Notes: generated by a model from the sequence alone, not told the origin. A stretch of DNA of 35,168 nt from an uncultured Oscillochloris sp. (GCA_903920315.1 CAIXLU010000527.1:1-35168); one strand, 5' to 3'; shown: positions 23,062 through 32,187, counted from the first letter of the stretch. Made by a program: numbers and translations.

Positions 23062-23556
23062 ATGGATCCACAGCTGACTAGCATCATTGTCCCCACCGAA
23101 GAGATCAACCAGATCGAGGAGTGCCTCGGTCGTCTTGTGGAAGATACCGGGAGCGACTACGCCCTTCTGCTCGATAAAAGTGGTCAGGTTATCTCCTCAA
23201 AGGGCGATGGTGACCGGCAGGACATCACGGCCCTTGGCGCGCTGATCGCCGGCGTCTTCGCGTCCTCACGCGAGGTTGCCAAGCTCCTCCGCGAGCGCGA
23301 CTTCCGGGCCTCGTTTCAGCAGGGCGTGCGCGAGAATATTTTCATCGCCATGATCGAGGAACAGTGGATTCTGTGCATCATCTTCAATAAAGGTACCCAC
23401 ATTGGCCTGGTAAAGGTACTCACGAAGAAGGCAACGGATGAACTTGCCTCGGTGCTCGACCGGGTGCGCCAGCAGCACAAGGCCCGCGATGAGGTTCTTG
23501 GCTCGTCGTTTCGGACGTCAATGGAAGATACGATTGATCTGCTCTTCCGCGACTAG
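23062..23556 (+). CDS. Second roadblock/LC7 domain protein
   Basis: A 164-residue protein. Residues about 14-125 fit the roadblock/LC7 fold: IEECLGRLVEDTG, then YALLLDKSGQVISSKG, a long helix ALGALIAGVFASSREVAKLL, then ENIFIAMIEEQWILCIIF. An extra C-terminal helical tail of about 35 residues (VLDRVRQQHKARDE onwards) is not part of the minimal fold and may contact a partner. AAGGCAGG precedes ATG 23062. It is distinct in sequence from the first roadblock protein, so the two may form a heterodimer or serve different GTPase states. MglA-like GTPase follows. Confidence 0.9.
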   Translation: MDPQLTSIIVPTEEINQIEECLGRLVEDTGSDYALLLDKSGQVISSKGDGDRQDITALGALIAGVFASSREVAKLLRERDFRASFQQGVRENIFIAMIEEQWILCIIFNKGTHIGLVKVLTKKATDELASVLDRVRQQHKARDEVLGSSFRTSMEDTIDLLFRD

Positions 23557-23673
23557 GAGGCTAGGTGTCAGCCGTCTCGCCGTGTGCCAGCGGCGCGTCC
23601 TTCCCTCCGACGTTTACCGCACGAGACGCTGGCCACCGACCGCTTTTGTATAGGCAGGCATGCGAGAGGACCT

Positions 23674-24261
23674 ATGGCTCTGATCAATGTTGCGGCGCGT
23701 GAGATCCACTGCAAGATCGTCTACTACGGCCCCGGCATGTGCGGTAAGACGACGAACCTACAGTACATCCATAGCCAAGTCCCCAAAGATGTCAAAGGTG
23801 ACCTGCTCTCGATCGCCACAGAGACAGAGCGTACACTATTTTTTGACTTCCTGCCCCTCGACCTTGGTAAAGTTCGTGGCTTCCAGACCCGCTTCCACCT
23901 CTATACAGTACCCGGACAGGTACTCTATGAGCGCACACGGGTGGCGGTACTCAACGGGGCCGATGGAGTGGTTTTTGTCGCGGACTCGAATAAGAACAAG
24001 ATGCAGGAAAATGTGAATAGTCTGCGCGAGTTGGCGCAGAATATCACCCGGCAGAATAAGAAGTTTGCCGAATTTCCCATTGTCCTCCAGTACAATAAGC
24101 GCGATCTGCCGAAAGATGTGGTCGCCTCGGTACAGACGATGGATCACTTTCTCGGTGTCGCAAAAATGAACTGGCCACGGATTGAGGCGGTAGCGACGAA
24201 GGGTCCCGGTGTCTTTGAGACGCTGCGTGCAATCAGCCGCGTGGTAATCAGTAAGCTTTAG
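23674..24261 (+). CDS. MglA-like small Ras-family GTPase
   Basis: A 195-residue GTPase resembling MglA, the bacterial small GTPase that sets cell polarity and gliding direction in Myxococcus. The P-loop GPGMCGKT spans residues 19-26. T78-V-P-G-Q82 replaces the DTAGQ of eukaryotic Ras, as is usual for MglA. N141-K-R-D144 is the guanine-specificity motif. The start is ATG 23674 (GAGAGGA upstream, protein MALINVAAREIHCKIVYYG); an earlier ATG at 23584 adds 30 unrelated residues. Two roadblock proteins precede it and a DUF4388 protein follows, the usual company of such GTPases. Role in this organism is inferred. Confidence 0.93.
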   Translation: MALINVAAREIHCKIVYYGPGMCGKTTNLQYIHSQVPKDVKGDLLSIATETERTLFFDFLPLDLGKVRGFQTRFHLYTVPGQVLYERTRVAVLNGADGVVFVADSNKNKMQENVNSLRELAQNITRQNKKFAEFPIVLQYNKRDLPKDVVASVQTMDHFLGVAKMNWPRIEAVATKGPGVFETLRAISRVVISKL

Positions 24262-24347
24262 GAGGTCGCAGGCAAAAGGTAACAGATGCCGATCTCCCGC
24301 TGTGGGGCTGCTGCTCGTTACCCCCGCTTGTTGCCTACGGTGAGGCT

Positions 24348-25148
24348 ATGGCCCTTGAAGGTGAGCTGGGCGAGTTCCCTCTGACCGACATCATCCAACT
24401 CCTTGACCTGAGTAAGAAGACGGGTGGGGTGGAGATTCGCGGCCAGCGTAGCGGTCAGCTTTTTCACGGCTGGCTCTACTTTCGCGACGGTAAGATCATC
24501 GGTGCCGAACTGCCCGGCGTCGCACCTCTTGAGGCAGTGTATACCTTTTTTACGTTCTCATCTGGTCCCTTCCGCTTCCACGATGACCGCATTCTCTCCC
24601 AGCCAACGATCGCCGTCAGCAATGAGGTGATCATTATGGAGGGGATTATGCGCCAGGATGCGTGGGTCAACATCCACCAGCACGTCTCCTCGCTCAGTCT
24701 TGTACCTCGGCTTGTGCCAAATCCCTCCAGTGGCCATACCGAGATTAACCTGGAGGCTGAGGAGTGGCGTATTCTGACGATGGTTGATGGCAGAAATACA
24801 ATCGGCCAGATTGCTCAGCGCAGTAGCCTCGGTGAGTTTCGTACATGTGAGATTATCGCCCAGCTCCTCCAGAGCGGCCTGATCGAGAACCGTGCGCTCT
24901 CCCCAGGCGAGACGCTTGCTCCTGAGTTTGAGCGGATCGCCGCGAGCCTGCTTGGCACGGGTGCACCGGGTGTACTTCAGGATGCCTATAAGCAAGCAAG
25001 TGTCTTTGATCCGAGCCGCGCCACCGGCGACCAGATGCTGGCTGTGGTTGACTTCTTTGAGATGCGAGTCACGCCGATTGTTGGTGCTGTCCGCGCTAGT
25101 CAGGCCGCCAAGGAGTTGCGCGCACGCACTCACGAAGTGATGGGCTAG
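24348..25148 (+). CDS. DUF4388 (PATAN-type) domain protein
   Basis: A 266-residue soluble protein. The N-terminal domain (about 1-110) begins LEGELGEFPLTDIIQLLDLSKKTGGVEIRG and continues GWLYFRDGKIIGAEL, which is diagnostic of DUF4388/PATAN. Residues about 125-185 (WRILTMVDGRNTIGQIAQ, then IIAQLLQSGLIE) look like a winged-helix unit. The C-terminal 80 residues are helical. PATAN proteins occur with two-component and MglA/roadblock systems and are thought to mediate protein contacts. The order here, directly after the GTPase, supports that. No DNA target is implied. Confidence 0.88.
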   Translation: MALEGELGEFPLTDIIQLLDLSKKTGGVEIRGQRSGQLFHGWLYFRDGKIIGAELPGVAPLEAVYTFFTFSSGPFRFHDDRILSQPTIAVSNEVIIMEGIMRQDAWVNIHQHVSSLSLVPRLVPNPSSGHTEINLEAEEWRILTMVDGRNTIGQIAQRSSLGEFRTCEIIAQLLQSGLIENRALSPGETLAPEFERIAASLLGTGAPGVLQDAYKQASVFDPSRATGDQMLAVVDFFEMRVTPIVGAVRASQAAKELRARTHEVMG

Positions 25149-25186
25149 GTTTTTTTCAGGGCTGGGGCGCTGCCCCAGGGTTATGG

Positions 25187-25192
25187 TACAAT
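25187..25192 (+). promoter_or_regulatory. Extended -10 promoter upstream of purH
   Basis: TACAAT preceded by TGG (TG-N extended -10). The start would fall near 25199, leaving a leader of about 60 nt that contains the terminator at 25206-25233. A GC hairpin CTGGGGC-GCT-GCCCCAG (about 25172-25188) overlaps it on the 5' side. Confidence 0.45.
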
Positions 25193-25205
25193 AAGCCCCA
25201 CGCGA

Positions 25206-25233
25206 CCCCGCCTGTCGCTTCAGGTGGGGTTTT
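25206..25233 (+). terminator. Intrinsic terminator in the purH leader
   Basis: CCCCGCCTG (25206-25214) and CAGGTGGGG (25221-25229) pair over 9 positions (one G-T) around TCGCTT, followed by TTTT. It is 27 nt before the purH start. It may end the transcript of the DUF4388 gene, or attenuate purH if the -10 at 25187 is used. No purine riboswitch core was recognised. Confidence 0.7.
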
Positions 25234-25259
25234 CTGCTGTTCGTTGATAGGGAGTTTCT

Positions 25260-26777
25260 GTGCGCGCACTGATCAGTGTCTACAATAAGGCGGGCATCGT
25301 TGAGTTGGCCCGCGAGCTTGTCGGCCTCGGCGTCGAGATTGTCTCCACCGGGAATACCCAGCGCCTGCTGGCTGAGGCGGGCCTGAATGCCCGTGCGGTC
25401 AGTGATGTGACGGGATTTCCTGAGATTCTCGATGGCCGGGTGAAGACGCTTCACCCCGCCATTCACGCTGGCCTGCTGGCCCGGCGTGATCTGCCCGCTC
25501 ATATGGCCCAGATGGACGAGCATGGTCTGCTGCCGATTGATGTGCTTGTGGTCAATCTCTACCCGTTCCGTGAGACGGTGGCTCGCCCAGGGGTGACTCT
25601 GGATGAGGCGATTGAACAGATTGATATTGGCGGTGTGGCACTGCTGCGCGCCGCTGGCAAGAATTACCACCACGTGCTGTCATTGGTAGACCCCGCCGAC
25701 TATGCGGAGGTGCTGGCTGGTATTCGCTCTGGCGACCTGCCTGAGTCGCTGCGCCGCCGGTTGGCTGCCAAGACCTTTGCGCATACGGCGGCCTATGATG
25801 CGGCGATTGGTGGCTACCTGGGCGCGGAGACGCTGCCGGAGAATCTGACGGTGAGTATGCCGTTGGCCCAATCTCTGCGTTACGGCGAGAATCCGCACCA
25901 GCAGGCTGCGCTCTATGGCGGATTCCTTGGTCACTTCGCGCAGCTCCACGGTAAAGAACTCTCGTACAACAATATCATTGACACGGCTGCCGCCCAGGAG
26001 CTGATTGAGGAGTTCCCTGCGGACGAGGCGGCTGCGGTGGTGATTGTGAAGCACACCAACCCCTGCGGTGTGGGCACAGGCGTAACACCCCTGGAGGCGT
26101 GGGAGCGCGCCTTCGCCACCGACCGCGAGGCTCCGTTTGGCGGAATTATCGCCGCCAACCGCAGTATTGATCTGGAACTAGCTCGTGCGATTGATGAGAT
26201 CTTCTCGGAGATCGTGATTGCGCCCGACTTCGCCCCTGAAGCCCTGGAGTTGCTGCGCAAGAAGAAGAACCGTCGTCTGCTGAAGCTGCTGCGCCCGGTG
26301 ACGAATCCCAACGAGTTGCTGCTACGCAGCGTACCCGGTGGTCTGCTGGCCCAGGTTGCCGACCGTAGCCCGCTGGCCGAGGAGGATTCGCGTGTGGTGA
26401 CGCAGCGCGCCCCCAGCGATGATGAATGGCGAGCGCTACGCTTCGCATGGCGCGTGGTGAAGCACGTGAAGTCGAACGCCATTGTGTATGCTGGGGCCGA
26501 TCACACCCTGGGCATTGGTGCCGGCCAGATGAGCCGGGTTGATAGCTCGCGTCTGGCTGTCTGGAAGGCACAGCAGGCCGGACTGGCGCTGACTGGCTCG
26601 GTGGTAGCCTCCGACGCTCTGTTCCCCTTCGCCGATGGGGTCGAGGCTGCCCTGGCTGCCGGAGCGACGGCGATCATCCAGCCGGGTGGATCGCTGCGCG
26701 ACGCGGATGTGATCGCCGCCGCTGATGCAGCGGGAGCGGCCATGGTCTTTACCGGACGACGGCATTTTAGGCACTAG
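25260..26777 (+). CDS. purH: Bifunctional AICAR transformylase/IMP cyclohydrolase
   Basis: PurH performs the last two steps of IMP synthesis: formylation of AICAR with 10-formyltetrahydrofolate and ring closure to IMP. The 505-residue length is normal. The N-terminal cyclohydrolase domain (about 1-190) has [17 protein letters not shown] and [15 protein letters not shown]. The transformylase domain has RYGENPHQ, the catalytic pair K264-H265 in KHTNPCG, and the closing [11 protein letters not shown]. The GTG start at 25260 has AGGGAG five to six nt upstream. Translation begins with [11 protein letters not shown], so there is no N-terminal extension. hisIE follows, which shares AICAR metabolism with histidine synthesis. 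Confidence 0.97.
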   Translation: MRALISVYNKAGIVELARELVGLGVEIVSTGNTQRLLAEAGLNARAVSDVTGFPEILDGRVKTLHPAIHAGLLARRDLPAHMAQMDEHGLLPIDVLVVNLYPFRETVARPGVTLDEAIEQIDIGGVALLRAAGKNYHHVLSLVDPADYAEVLAGIRSGDLPESLRRRLAAKTFAHTAAYDAAIGGYLGAETLPENLTVSMPLAQSLRYGENPHQQAALYGGFLGHFAQLHGKELSYNNIIDTAAAQELIEEFPADEAAAVVIVKHTNPCGVGTGVTPLEAWERAFATDREAPFGGIIAANRSIDLELARAIDEIFSEIVIAPDFAPEALELLRKKKNRRLLKLLRPVTNPNELLLRSVPGGLLAQVADRSPLAEEDSRVVTQRAPSDDEWRALRFAWRVVKHVKSNAIVYAGADHTLGIGAGQMSRVDSSRLAVWKAQQAGLALTGSVVASDALFPFADGVEAALAAGATAIIQPGGSLRDADVIAAADAAGAAMVFTGRRHFRH

Positions 26778-26840
26778 TGCAAGGGCGCGGCCGCAGGTGT
26801 GGTGAAACCACAATCGCTGCTGCGCCCCTACGGATGCGAC

Positions 26841-27452
26841 ATGGAATTCGATAACAACGGCCTGATCCCGGCAATTGTGCAGCACGCCCGCAGCGGCGAG
26901 GTGCTGATGCTCGGGTACATGAACGAAGAGGCGCTGCGCCTCACCCACGAGAGCGGTCTGGTGACATTTTGGAGCCGCTCACGCAGCGAAATCTGGCAGA
27001 AGGGAGCTACCAGCGGCAACACGCTGCGGGTGATCTCTATGCGCCAGGACTGTGATGGCGACGCGCTGCTGGTGCTGGCTGAACCCGCAGGGCCGACGTG
27101 TCATACGGGCGAGCGGAGCTGTTTCTTCCGCGATATGGCTGATGCCTCGCTGACTGAACCCGCCGTACCCGGTAGCATTCTTGCCCGTCTGACCGACGTT
27201 ATCCACCAGCGCGGCGAGCAGCAGGACGAGAGTTCGTACACGGCGAAACTGCTGCGCGGCGGAGTTGACCGGATCGGTAAGAAGATTGGCGAAGAGGCGG
27301 CGGAGGTGATCATTGGGGCGAAGAATGGCTCACCTGCCGAACTGACCTACGAAATGGCGGATCTGATCTATCACAGCCTGGTGCTGCTGGAGAATCAGGG
27401 CGTGGCCCCAGAGGACGTCTGGAGAGAATTGGAACGCCGCTTTCATCCATGA
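26841..27452 (+). CDS. hisIE: Fused phosphoribosyl-AMP cyclohydrolase/phosphoribosyl-ATP pyrophosphatase
   Basis: This protein carries steps two and three of histidine biosynthesis. The N-terminal HisI domain (about 1-105) has GYMNEEAL, the Zn/Mg motif DCDGD and [11 protein letters not shown]. The C-terminal HisE domain (about 115-203) has [26 protein letters not shown] and the [13 protein letters not shown] helix, as in MazG-like pyrophosphatases. The total of 203 residues from ATG 26841 is normal. A GTG at 26799 would add 14 residues encoded partly by repeat-like CGCCCCTACGG, so it is rejected. Other his genes are not in the window. Its neighbour purH recycles the AICAR released by histidine synthesis. 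Confidence 0.96.
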   Translation: MEFDNNGLIPAIVQHARSGEVLMLGYMNEEALRLTHESGLVTFWSRSRSEIWQKGATSGNTLRVISMRQDCDGDALLVLAEPAGPTCHTGERSCFFRDMADASLTEPAVPGSILARLTDVIHQRGEQQDESSYTAKLLRGGVDRIGKKIGEEAAEVIIGAKNGSPAELTYEMADLIYHSLVLLENQGVAPEDVWRELERRFHP

Positions 27453-27513
27453 TCACAGCTTCGACGGCATTGTGGCCGTCTGCTCACCAGTTCGTCACTA
27501 GTTCCTACAGCCT

Positions 27514-29541
27514 ATGCCTATGATAGAGCATGCTGGCCGAGTCCTGGTAATTGATGACGATCTGGACATGTGCGATTACTGCGCACGGACGCTCCGTCAC
27601 GAGGGATTCAGAGTCGAATCAACGGAGATTTCCCCTGCGGCTGTGGCCGTGCTTCGCACGCACCCGTTTGATCTTGTGCTGCTCGATAGTGCTGGACTTG
27701 AGCATGGCGAGACCTCGCTTCTGGCACAGATCCGCGCCTACGATTCTAACCTGCCGGTGCTGCTGCTCAGCGACAGGGCGACAGTTGAGCAGGTGGCCGG
27801 CGCGATGCGGTGTGGACTCCAGGGTCTCATTCAGAAGCCATTCCCGCCTGATGAGCTGTGCGCAGTGACCGTGGAAGTGGTGGAGAAGCGGCGCACGGCC
27901 CGGGCGCATGAGCGCGTGGCGGCACTCCGACCACTGCTTCAGGTAAGCCAGCGCCTCCACTCTGAACTCGATCTCTCGCGGCTCCAGAACCTGATTATTG
28001 AGACGGTGCGCAACGAACTGGAGGCCGACCGTGCCTCGCTGATGCTGCTCGATGAGGGGGGCACGATCCTGCGCATGGCAGCATGCTCGGGGTTGCCGTC
28101 CACTGTAACGGTGGGGCACCGTGTGTCGGCGACGCGCAGTCTGGCGGGGTGGGTCGCCGCTCATCGTACCCCGCTCAGCATTGACGCGCACGGCGTGATC
28201 TCTCCGCCAAACGCCGATATTTGCGAGATGTCCTTTGAAAACGAGATGACCTCGTCGCTGGCCGTGCCCGTCCTCGCGGGCGACCATATGCTCGGCGTAT
28301 TAAACGCCGCCAAGGTGCGCTCGGGGCTCTCCTTTAGCGCCGCCGACCAGGACTTGCTGCTGCTGCTTGCGGGTCAAGCGGCCACGGCGATCACGAATGC
28401 GCGGCTCTACAGCCAGGTGGCTCAATCGGAAGAGCGTTACCGCGCCCTGCTTCATCACGCCAACGATGCCGTGTTGCTGCTTGATGCGAGTGGACGAACC
28501 ATTCTGGAGGCGAACCTGGCCCTTGAGCAGATCAGCGGCTACCGTCGCCACGAGATTCTGGCGCTGCGCCCCGCCGAGTTGCTGCCTGATGTGGGTAGTT
28601 TGGCGCAGAACGCCCTTAGCGGGACGGTGAATGGCTCTGGGCCTGGTGACTCTCAGGAGATTGAGACGGTCCTTCAGACACGCTGGGCGCAGCCGGTGCA
28701 GGTGGCAGTGAGCGTGAGCGTGGTGCCCTACGCAGGCCAGCGGCTGCTGCTGGTGATCGCCCGCGATGTTAGCGAGCGTCAGCGCATTGCCCGGCAACTG
28801 CTCCAGACGGAAAAGCTGGCCGCCCTTGGTCGGCTCTCTGCCTCGATGGCCCACGAGATCAATAATCCGCTTCAGGCCATCCATAACGCGGTTCACCTCA
28901 TGCTGAATCGGGCGCTCCCTGATGAGAAGCGCCAGCGTTATCTGGAAATGACCCGTGAGGAGATTGATCGGCTGATCAGTATTGTGCAGCGTATTCTCGA
29001 CTTCTACCGACCAACACGCGACGGCATGCGCCCGGTGGATCTGGGTACTATTCTCGACTCGGTGCTGACGCTTACGGCCAACCAACTCCACGAACACGGT
29101 ATCCACACGACCCGTACGAATCATATGGCGTTGCCACGAGTTTTCGCCGTGAGCAGCCACATTAAGCAGGTCTGCCTGAGCCTGATCTTCAATGCAATCG
29201 AGGCTATGCCTGATGGTGGCGAACTGCGGGTGAGAGTTTATGTGGCAGCAGAAGGGAGCGAGGTGAACACGGACGGATTTACGGTGGTGGCTGGCGGACT
29301 CGCTACGAATCCGATGACCGGGCCAGCGGTGGTGATGGAGATTGGCGATACGGGTGAGGGCATCTCCTCGCAGGATCTGCCTAAGATCTTTGAGCCCTTC
29401 TATACAACACGTACAAAGGGTACCGGATTGAGCCTGGCCCTGAGCTACAGCATCGTCGAGCAGCATCACGGGGAGATGGCAGTACGCTCCGAGCTTCATC
29501 AGGGGACGACATTTCGTATCCGGTTGCCGGTGGCGAAGTAG
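27514..29541 (+). CDS. REC-GAF-PAS hybrid sensor histidine kinase
   Basis: A 675-residue soluble kinase. An N-terminal receiver domain (about 8-125) has D14-D15-D16, phosphoacceptor D58 in FDLVLLD and the Lys of QKPF. A GAF domain (about 145-300), a PAS domain (about 305-415) and a HisKA/HATPase unit (about 425-675) follow. The phosphoacceptor is H447 in MAHEINNPLQA. ATP-site motifs are FNAIEAMPDGG, GDTGEGI and GTGLSLAL, the last with Ser for the usual second Gly. A receiver at the N terminus suggests input from another kinase. The start may be ATG 27514 or 27520; neither has a clear ribosome binding site. The TAG stop and last codons are repeated 110 bp downstream. Confidence 0.93.
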   Translation: MPMIEHAGRVLVIDDDLDMCDYCARTLRHEGFRVESTEISPAAVAVLRTHPFDLVLLDSAGLEHGETSLLAQIRAYDSNLPVLLLSDRATVEQVAGAMRCGLQGLIQKPFPPDELCAVTVEVVEKRRTARAHERVAALRPLLQVSQRLHSELDLSRLQNLIIETVRNELEADRASLMLLDEGGTILRMAACSGLPSTVTVGHRVSATRSLAGWVAAHRTPLSIDAHGVISPPNADICEMSFENEMTSSLAVPVLAGDHMLGVLNAAKVRSGLSFSAADQDLLLLLAGQAATAITNARLYSQVAQSEERYRALLHHANDAVLLLDASGRTILEANLALEQISGYRRHEILALRPAELLPDVGSLAQNALSGTVNGSGPGDSQEIETVLQTRWAQPVQVAVSVSVVPYAGQRLLLVIARDVSERQRIARQLLQTEKLAALGRLSASMAHEINNPLQAIHNAVHLMLNRALPDEKRQRYLEMTREEIDRLISIVQRILDFYRPTRDGMRPVDLGTILDSVLTLTANQLHEHGIHTTRTNHMALPRVFAVSSHIKQVCLSLIFNAIEAMPDGGELRVRVYVAAEGSEVNTDGFTVVAGGLATNPMTGPAVVMEIGDTGEGISSQDLPKIFEPFYTTRTKGTGLSLALSYSIVEQHHGEMAVRSELHQGTTFRIRLPVAK

Positions 29542-29681
29542 GGGCGGCTCGCGAGCCGCCCCTACGGCCAGAGCCGCCCCTACGGCCAGAGCCGCCCCTA
29601 CGGCCAGAGCCGCCCTTACGGCTAGAGCCGCCCCTGCCGGTGGCGAAGTAGGGGCGGCTCGCGAGCCGCCCCTACGGCCAG
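29525..29681. repeat. GTAGGGGC palindromes, 18-bp tandem array and duplicated gene end
   Basis: The 47 bp at 29525-29571 recur identically at 29635-29681. They hold the last codons and stop of the upstream kinase plus the palindrome GGGGCGGCTCGCGAGCCGCC with flanking TA/AC. Between them, an 18-bp unit CAGAGCCGCCCCTACGGC repeats about four times (29554-29635). The block also supplies the TAG stop of the minus-strand gene 29672-32152. Confidence 0.9.
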
Positions 29682-32152
29682 CGGTAGTGCTGGCCCGGCG
29701 GTAGACGCAGGCTCTCTTCGCCCAGGCGACCAAGTCCCTGATCCCCTGTCGCCGGGCGGCGCTCCAGACGTGCCTCGGTTGTCCACTGCACCAGCCAGTC
29801 GTTTCGCAGCAGTTCGCCGCTTACGGGTGTCCCCATACTTCTGCCATACTGCTCGGTCAGATCCTTGAATCCTGCGCAGACCCCGTTGTTGAGCGTATCA
29901 TCTGGACATCCCACGCTGCGGATGGTCTCGGCCAGATAGAGCTGTGTGCCCAAGGGGCGGGTGCCAACCGTGCCGTTACGCAGTTCCAGGCAGGCCCGCT
30001 CGAAGCACTGGAGTCGCCCCCAGGCGAAGGGTACCACCGGGGTGAGGGGCAGACCGATCCGCTCGATCCCGCCATACTCGGCCCATGCGCGCATAATTGG
30101 CGCAGGTACGAAGGCACCGGTCTCTTCAAAGGTGCGCCCGCCCGCCGACCGCATCGTGATCTCAACCAGTTGGCGGGCCGGTGCGATAGCCTCGCCGTTG
30201 GTGCGCAGTTCCACGGCCAGTTCGTAGCGACCGGGCGGCAGTTCAGCGGGCAGGGCTAAGGTCTGGAGGTGCTGAACATCTGCCCCAGCAGGCCAACGCT
30301 CCGGCGGGAGAGCTGCATAGATGAGCGGCAGTTCGCTCTCTAGTAAGGGATGCCCTCCCGGTGTTGTGATCTGTGCCGCCACCACGATGTCGGCCCCGGT
30401 TGGGATAACACCCTCCCGCCGCCAGTTCAGCGCGATGGTCAGCAATTCGCCCGGTTCGTAGGTGGCGCTCAGCGGCGCAGCCAGGGCGTAGCCTGTCAGA
30501 TCAAGGCCCGTGCCCATACGGGCAGGCGGGACGATAGCCTGCTGCGGCCCGGCATCCACTGGCCGGTAGAGGTCAAAAGTACCCAAAGATCCATCCTGAG
30601 CGTAGCGGTGACGCAGCACGGCGACGATCTCAGGGGTGAGCCAGTTGCCCAGGAAGTCGAGTACAGCCAAGGGCGGCGTGCCGCCGGACAGGTCAACCAG
30701 CAGGGCGGACTGATCGGCCAGTCCCTGGTCAATGAGTTGGCGGGCCTCGAAAACCTGCATACGCGACACGACCCCGGCGGCGGCGGCGGTCCCCGGCATA
30801 TCGGTGAAGATCTGCGGGCCAGCGGCGCGTATTTGCTGCTCCAGGGCCGTGTCCACCCGCCCGAAGGCCGCCAGCAAATCACCCTCGCGCCGCGCATCGT
30901 CCCAGAGTCCATAGCGCCCGACGGCCAGCCGAGGCGGGCTAGGCGCGACCAGCCCAGCCTGCCGGGGCCAGAATGGATCCCACAGGGGCGGGTAGGTGAT
31001 CATGGAGGCGATGAGGAGACCGATAACCGATAACCGATAGCCGATAGCCGATAGCCGAGGGCGGGAGGCCACAATCCAGACCAAACCGACATAAAGTTCC
31101 AAGAAATAGTTGCTGTAGGCTCCCACCTTGCCTACTCCAGCAGCGATGATCGCGCCGAAGAGGGTGTAGATCAGGGCGGGAATATCCGACGGGAGAGCGT
31201 GGCCCTCCCTGGAAAAACGCCCTCCACTTTTTTTATAATGGGCCACAAGGGAGACCAGGGCGGCGGCGGCCAGGGGCCAGCGCATCTGGATCTGGGTCTT
31301 CCAGAAGCCTTGGGCCAAACTGGCATCCCAGCGATTGGCGTTGGCGGCGATAACGTGCGTGGCAAACCAGCCACCGCTGGCCGACTGAAGCATGCCGAAG
31401 AGCAGTCCTCCGCCGCCGACAAGTGTGCCGCCGAGGATGAACATGGTCCGTAGCTGCGGGCCGCGCTCTGTCCGGTTCGCCCGTAGCAGATCGGTGAGTA
31501 ACCACAGGCATGCGGTAGCGGGGGCGGCGATGAGCGAGGGTTTGGTGAAGAGACAGGCCAGCAGGAGCATCCCGGCGAGAGCCGGGCGACGCCTGCTCAG
31601 AGCCACTAGCCCCCACAGGCCAAGGCTAAGTCCAAGCAGGTCAACACGCATCAGAACAGCCCACTCGCGGACGATGGGTATGGTGAGGAGGAGAAGGGGC
31701 AGGAGGCAGGAGGCAGGAGGCAGGTGGCAGGTGGCAGGTGGCAGGTGGCAGGTGGCAGGCTCCCGGCTCCCGGCCTCCTGCCTCCTGCCTCCTACCTCCG
31801 ATCCGAGCCTAGCGATGGCCGCTACCGCAGACAGAGCGGCAAGCAGCGAGATCAGCCGACCGGCGAGCAGGGTCGAGCCGGTGATCGTGGAGAGTCCGGC
31901 GCAGAGCAGCAGGTAGAGCGGCGGGTAGTTGATGATCAGATAGGGCGGATTTGTGGGATCGGCGTAGAGTTGCCAGATCGGCGTGCCGACCCGCACCTGT
32001 TCCACCTGGGCCAGCAGCGGCCCTTCGCCATAATCGAGGGGATGCGGGAAGCCAAGAATCTGGCGGGCGTGATCGGCGAAATAAAGGAGGTAGGCCGCCA
32101 TCATGACGGCGAGGCCGATCTGGGCAGCGCGCAGGGCCGTGCGGGCGATCAT
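29672..32152 (-). CDS. GT-C-type membrane protein with Chloroflexota C-terminal module
   Basis: An 826-residue protein. The first 400 or so residues are multi-spanning. LDYGEGPLLAQVEQVR after TM1 and NYPPLYLLLCAGLSTITG resemble the loop of GT39/ArnT-like GT-C glycosyltransferases. Residues about 400-665 are soluble and include a beta-sandwich. From 671, GGRTFEETGAFV, then AEYGGIERIGLPLTP and GRLQCFERACLEL match a module often seen in Chloroflexota surface proteins. Two stretches are encoded by repeat DNA in frame: about 117-153 (QEAGSREPATCHLPPATC) and about 364-378 (RLSAIGYRLSVIG). The stop comes from the repeat at 29672. ATG 32152 has a poor ribosome binding site. Confidence 0.75.
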   Translation of the reverse strand: MIARTALRAAQIGLAVMMAAYLLYFADHARQILGFPHPLDYGEGPLLAQVEQVRVGTPIWQLYADPTNPPYLIINYPPLYLLLCAGLSTITGSTLLAGRLISLLAALSAVAAIARLGSEVGGRRQEAGSREPATCHLPPATCHLPPASCLLPLLLLTIPIVREWAVLMRVDLLGLSLGLWGLVALSRRRPALAGMLLLACLFTKPSLIAAPATACLWLLTDLLRANRTERGPQLRTMFILGGTLVGGGGLLFGMLQSASGGWFATHVIAANANRWDASLAQGFWKTQIQMRWPLAAAALVSLVAHYKKSGGRFSREGHALPSDIPALIYTLFGAIIAAGVGKVGAYSNYFLELYVGLVWIVASRPRLSAIGYRLSVIGLLIASMITYPPLWDPFWPRQAGLVAPSPPRLAVGRYGLWDDARREGDLLAAFGRVDTALEQQIRAAGPQIFTDMPGTAAAAGVVSRMQVFEARQLIDQGLADQSALLVDLSGGTPPLAVLDFLGNWLTPEIVAVLRHRYAQDGSLGTFDLYRPVDAGPQQAIVPPARMGTGLDLTGYALAAPLSATYEPGELLTIALNWRREGVIPTGADIVVAAQITTPGGHPLLESELPLIYAALPPERWPAGADVQHLQTLALPAELPPGRYELAVELRTNGEAIAPARQLVEITMRSAGGRTFEETGAFVPAPIMRAWAEYGGIERIGLPLTPVVPFAWGRLQCFERACLELRNGTVGTRPLGTQLYLAETIRSVGCPDDTLNNGVCAGFKDLTEQYGRSMGTPVSGELLRNDWLVQWTTEARLERRPATGDQGLGRLGEESLRLPPGQHYRWP
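31019..31055 (-). repeat. GGCTATC tandem repeat inside the GT-C gene
   Basis: On the minus strand it reads CGGCTAT three times, then CGGTTAT twice, about five 7-bp units. It is the same family as 7460-7502. It is translated as RLSAIGYRLSVIG in a hydrophobic part of the protein. Confidence 0.85.
31698..31797. repeat. GGCAGGAGGCAGG/GGCAGGT repeat inside the GT-C gene
   Basis: Seven-bp units AGGAGGC (left), GGCAGGT (middle, about six copies) and GCCTCCT (right). Arms 31701-31720 and 31774-31793 are 20-bp perfect inverses. It lies wholly inside an open frame and encodes a Cys/His/Pro-rich loop. Related DNA occurs at 4441-4480 in nuoI. Confidence 0.88.
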
Positions 32153-32187
32153 GGGCGATCCCGTGGGTAGTCGTGGTGTTGGCCAGT

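Noticed and set aside
29554-29635. CRISPR-like array of 18-bp units
   Set aside because: The units are contiguous with no unique spacers of even length, and no cas gene is near; it is a plain tandem repeat.
29672-32152. Repeat-containing regions of the GT-C gene taken as a frameshifted pseudogene
   Set aside because: The frame is open across both repeats, and recognisable sequence continues on both sides in the same frame.
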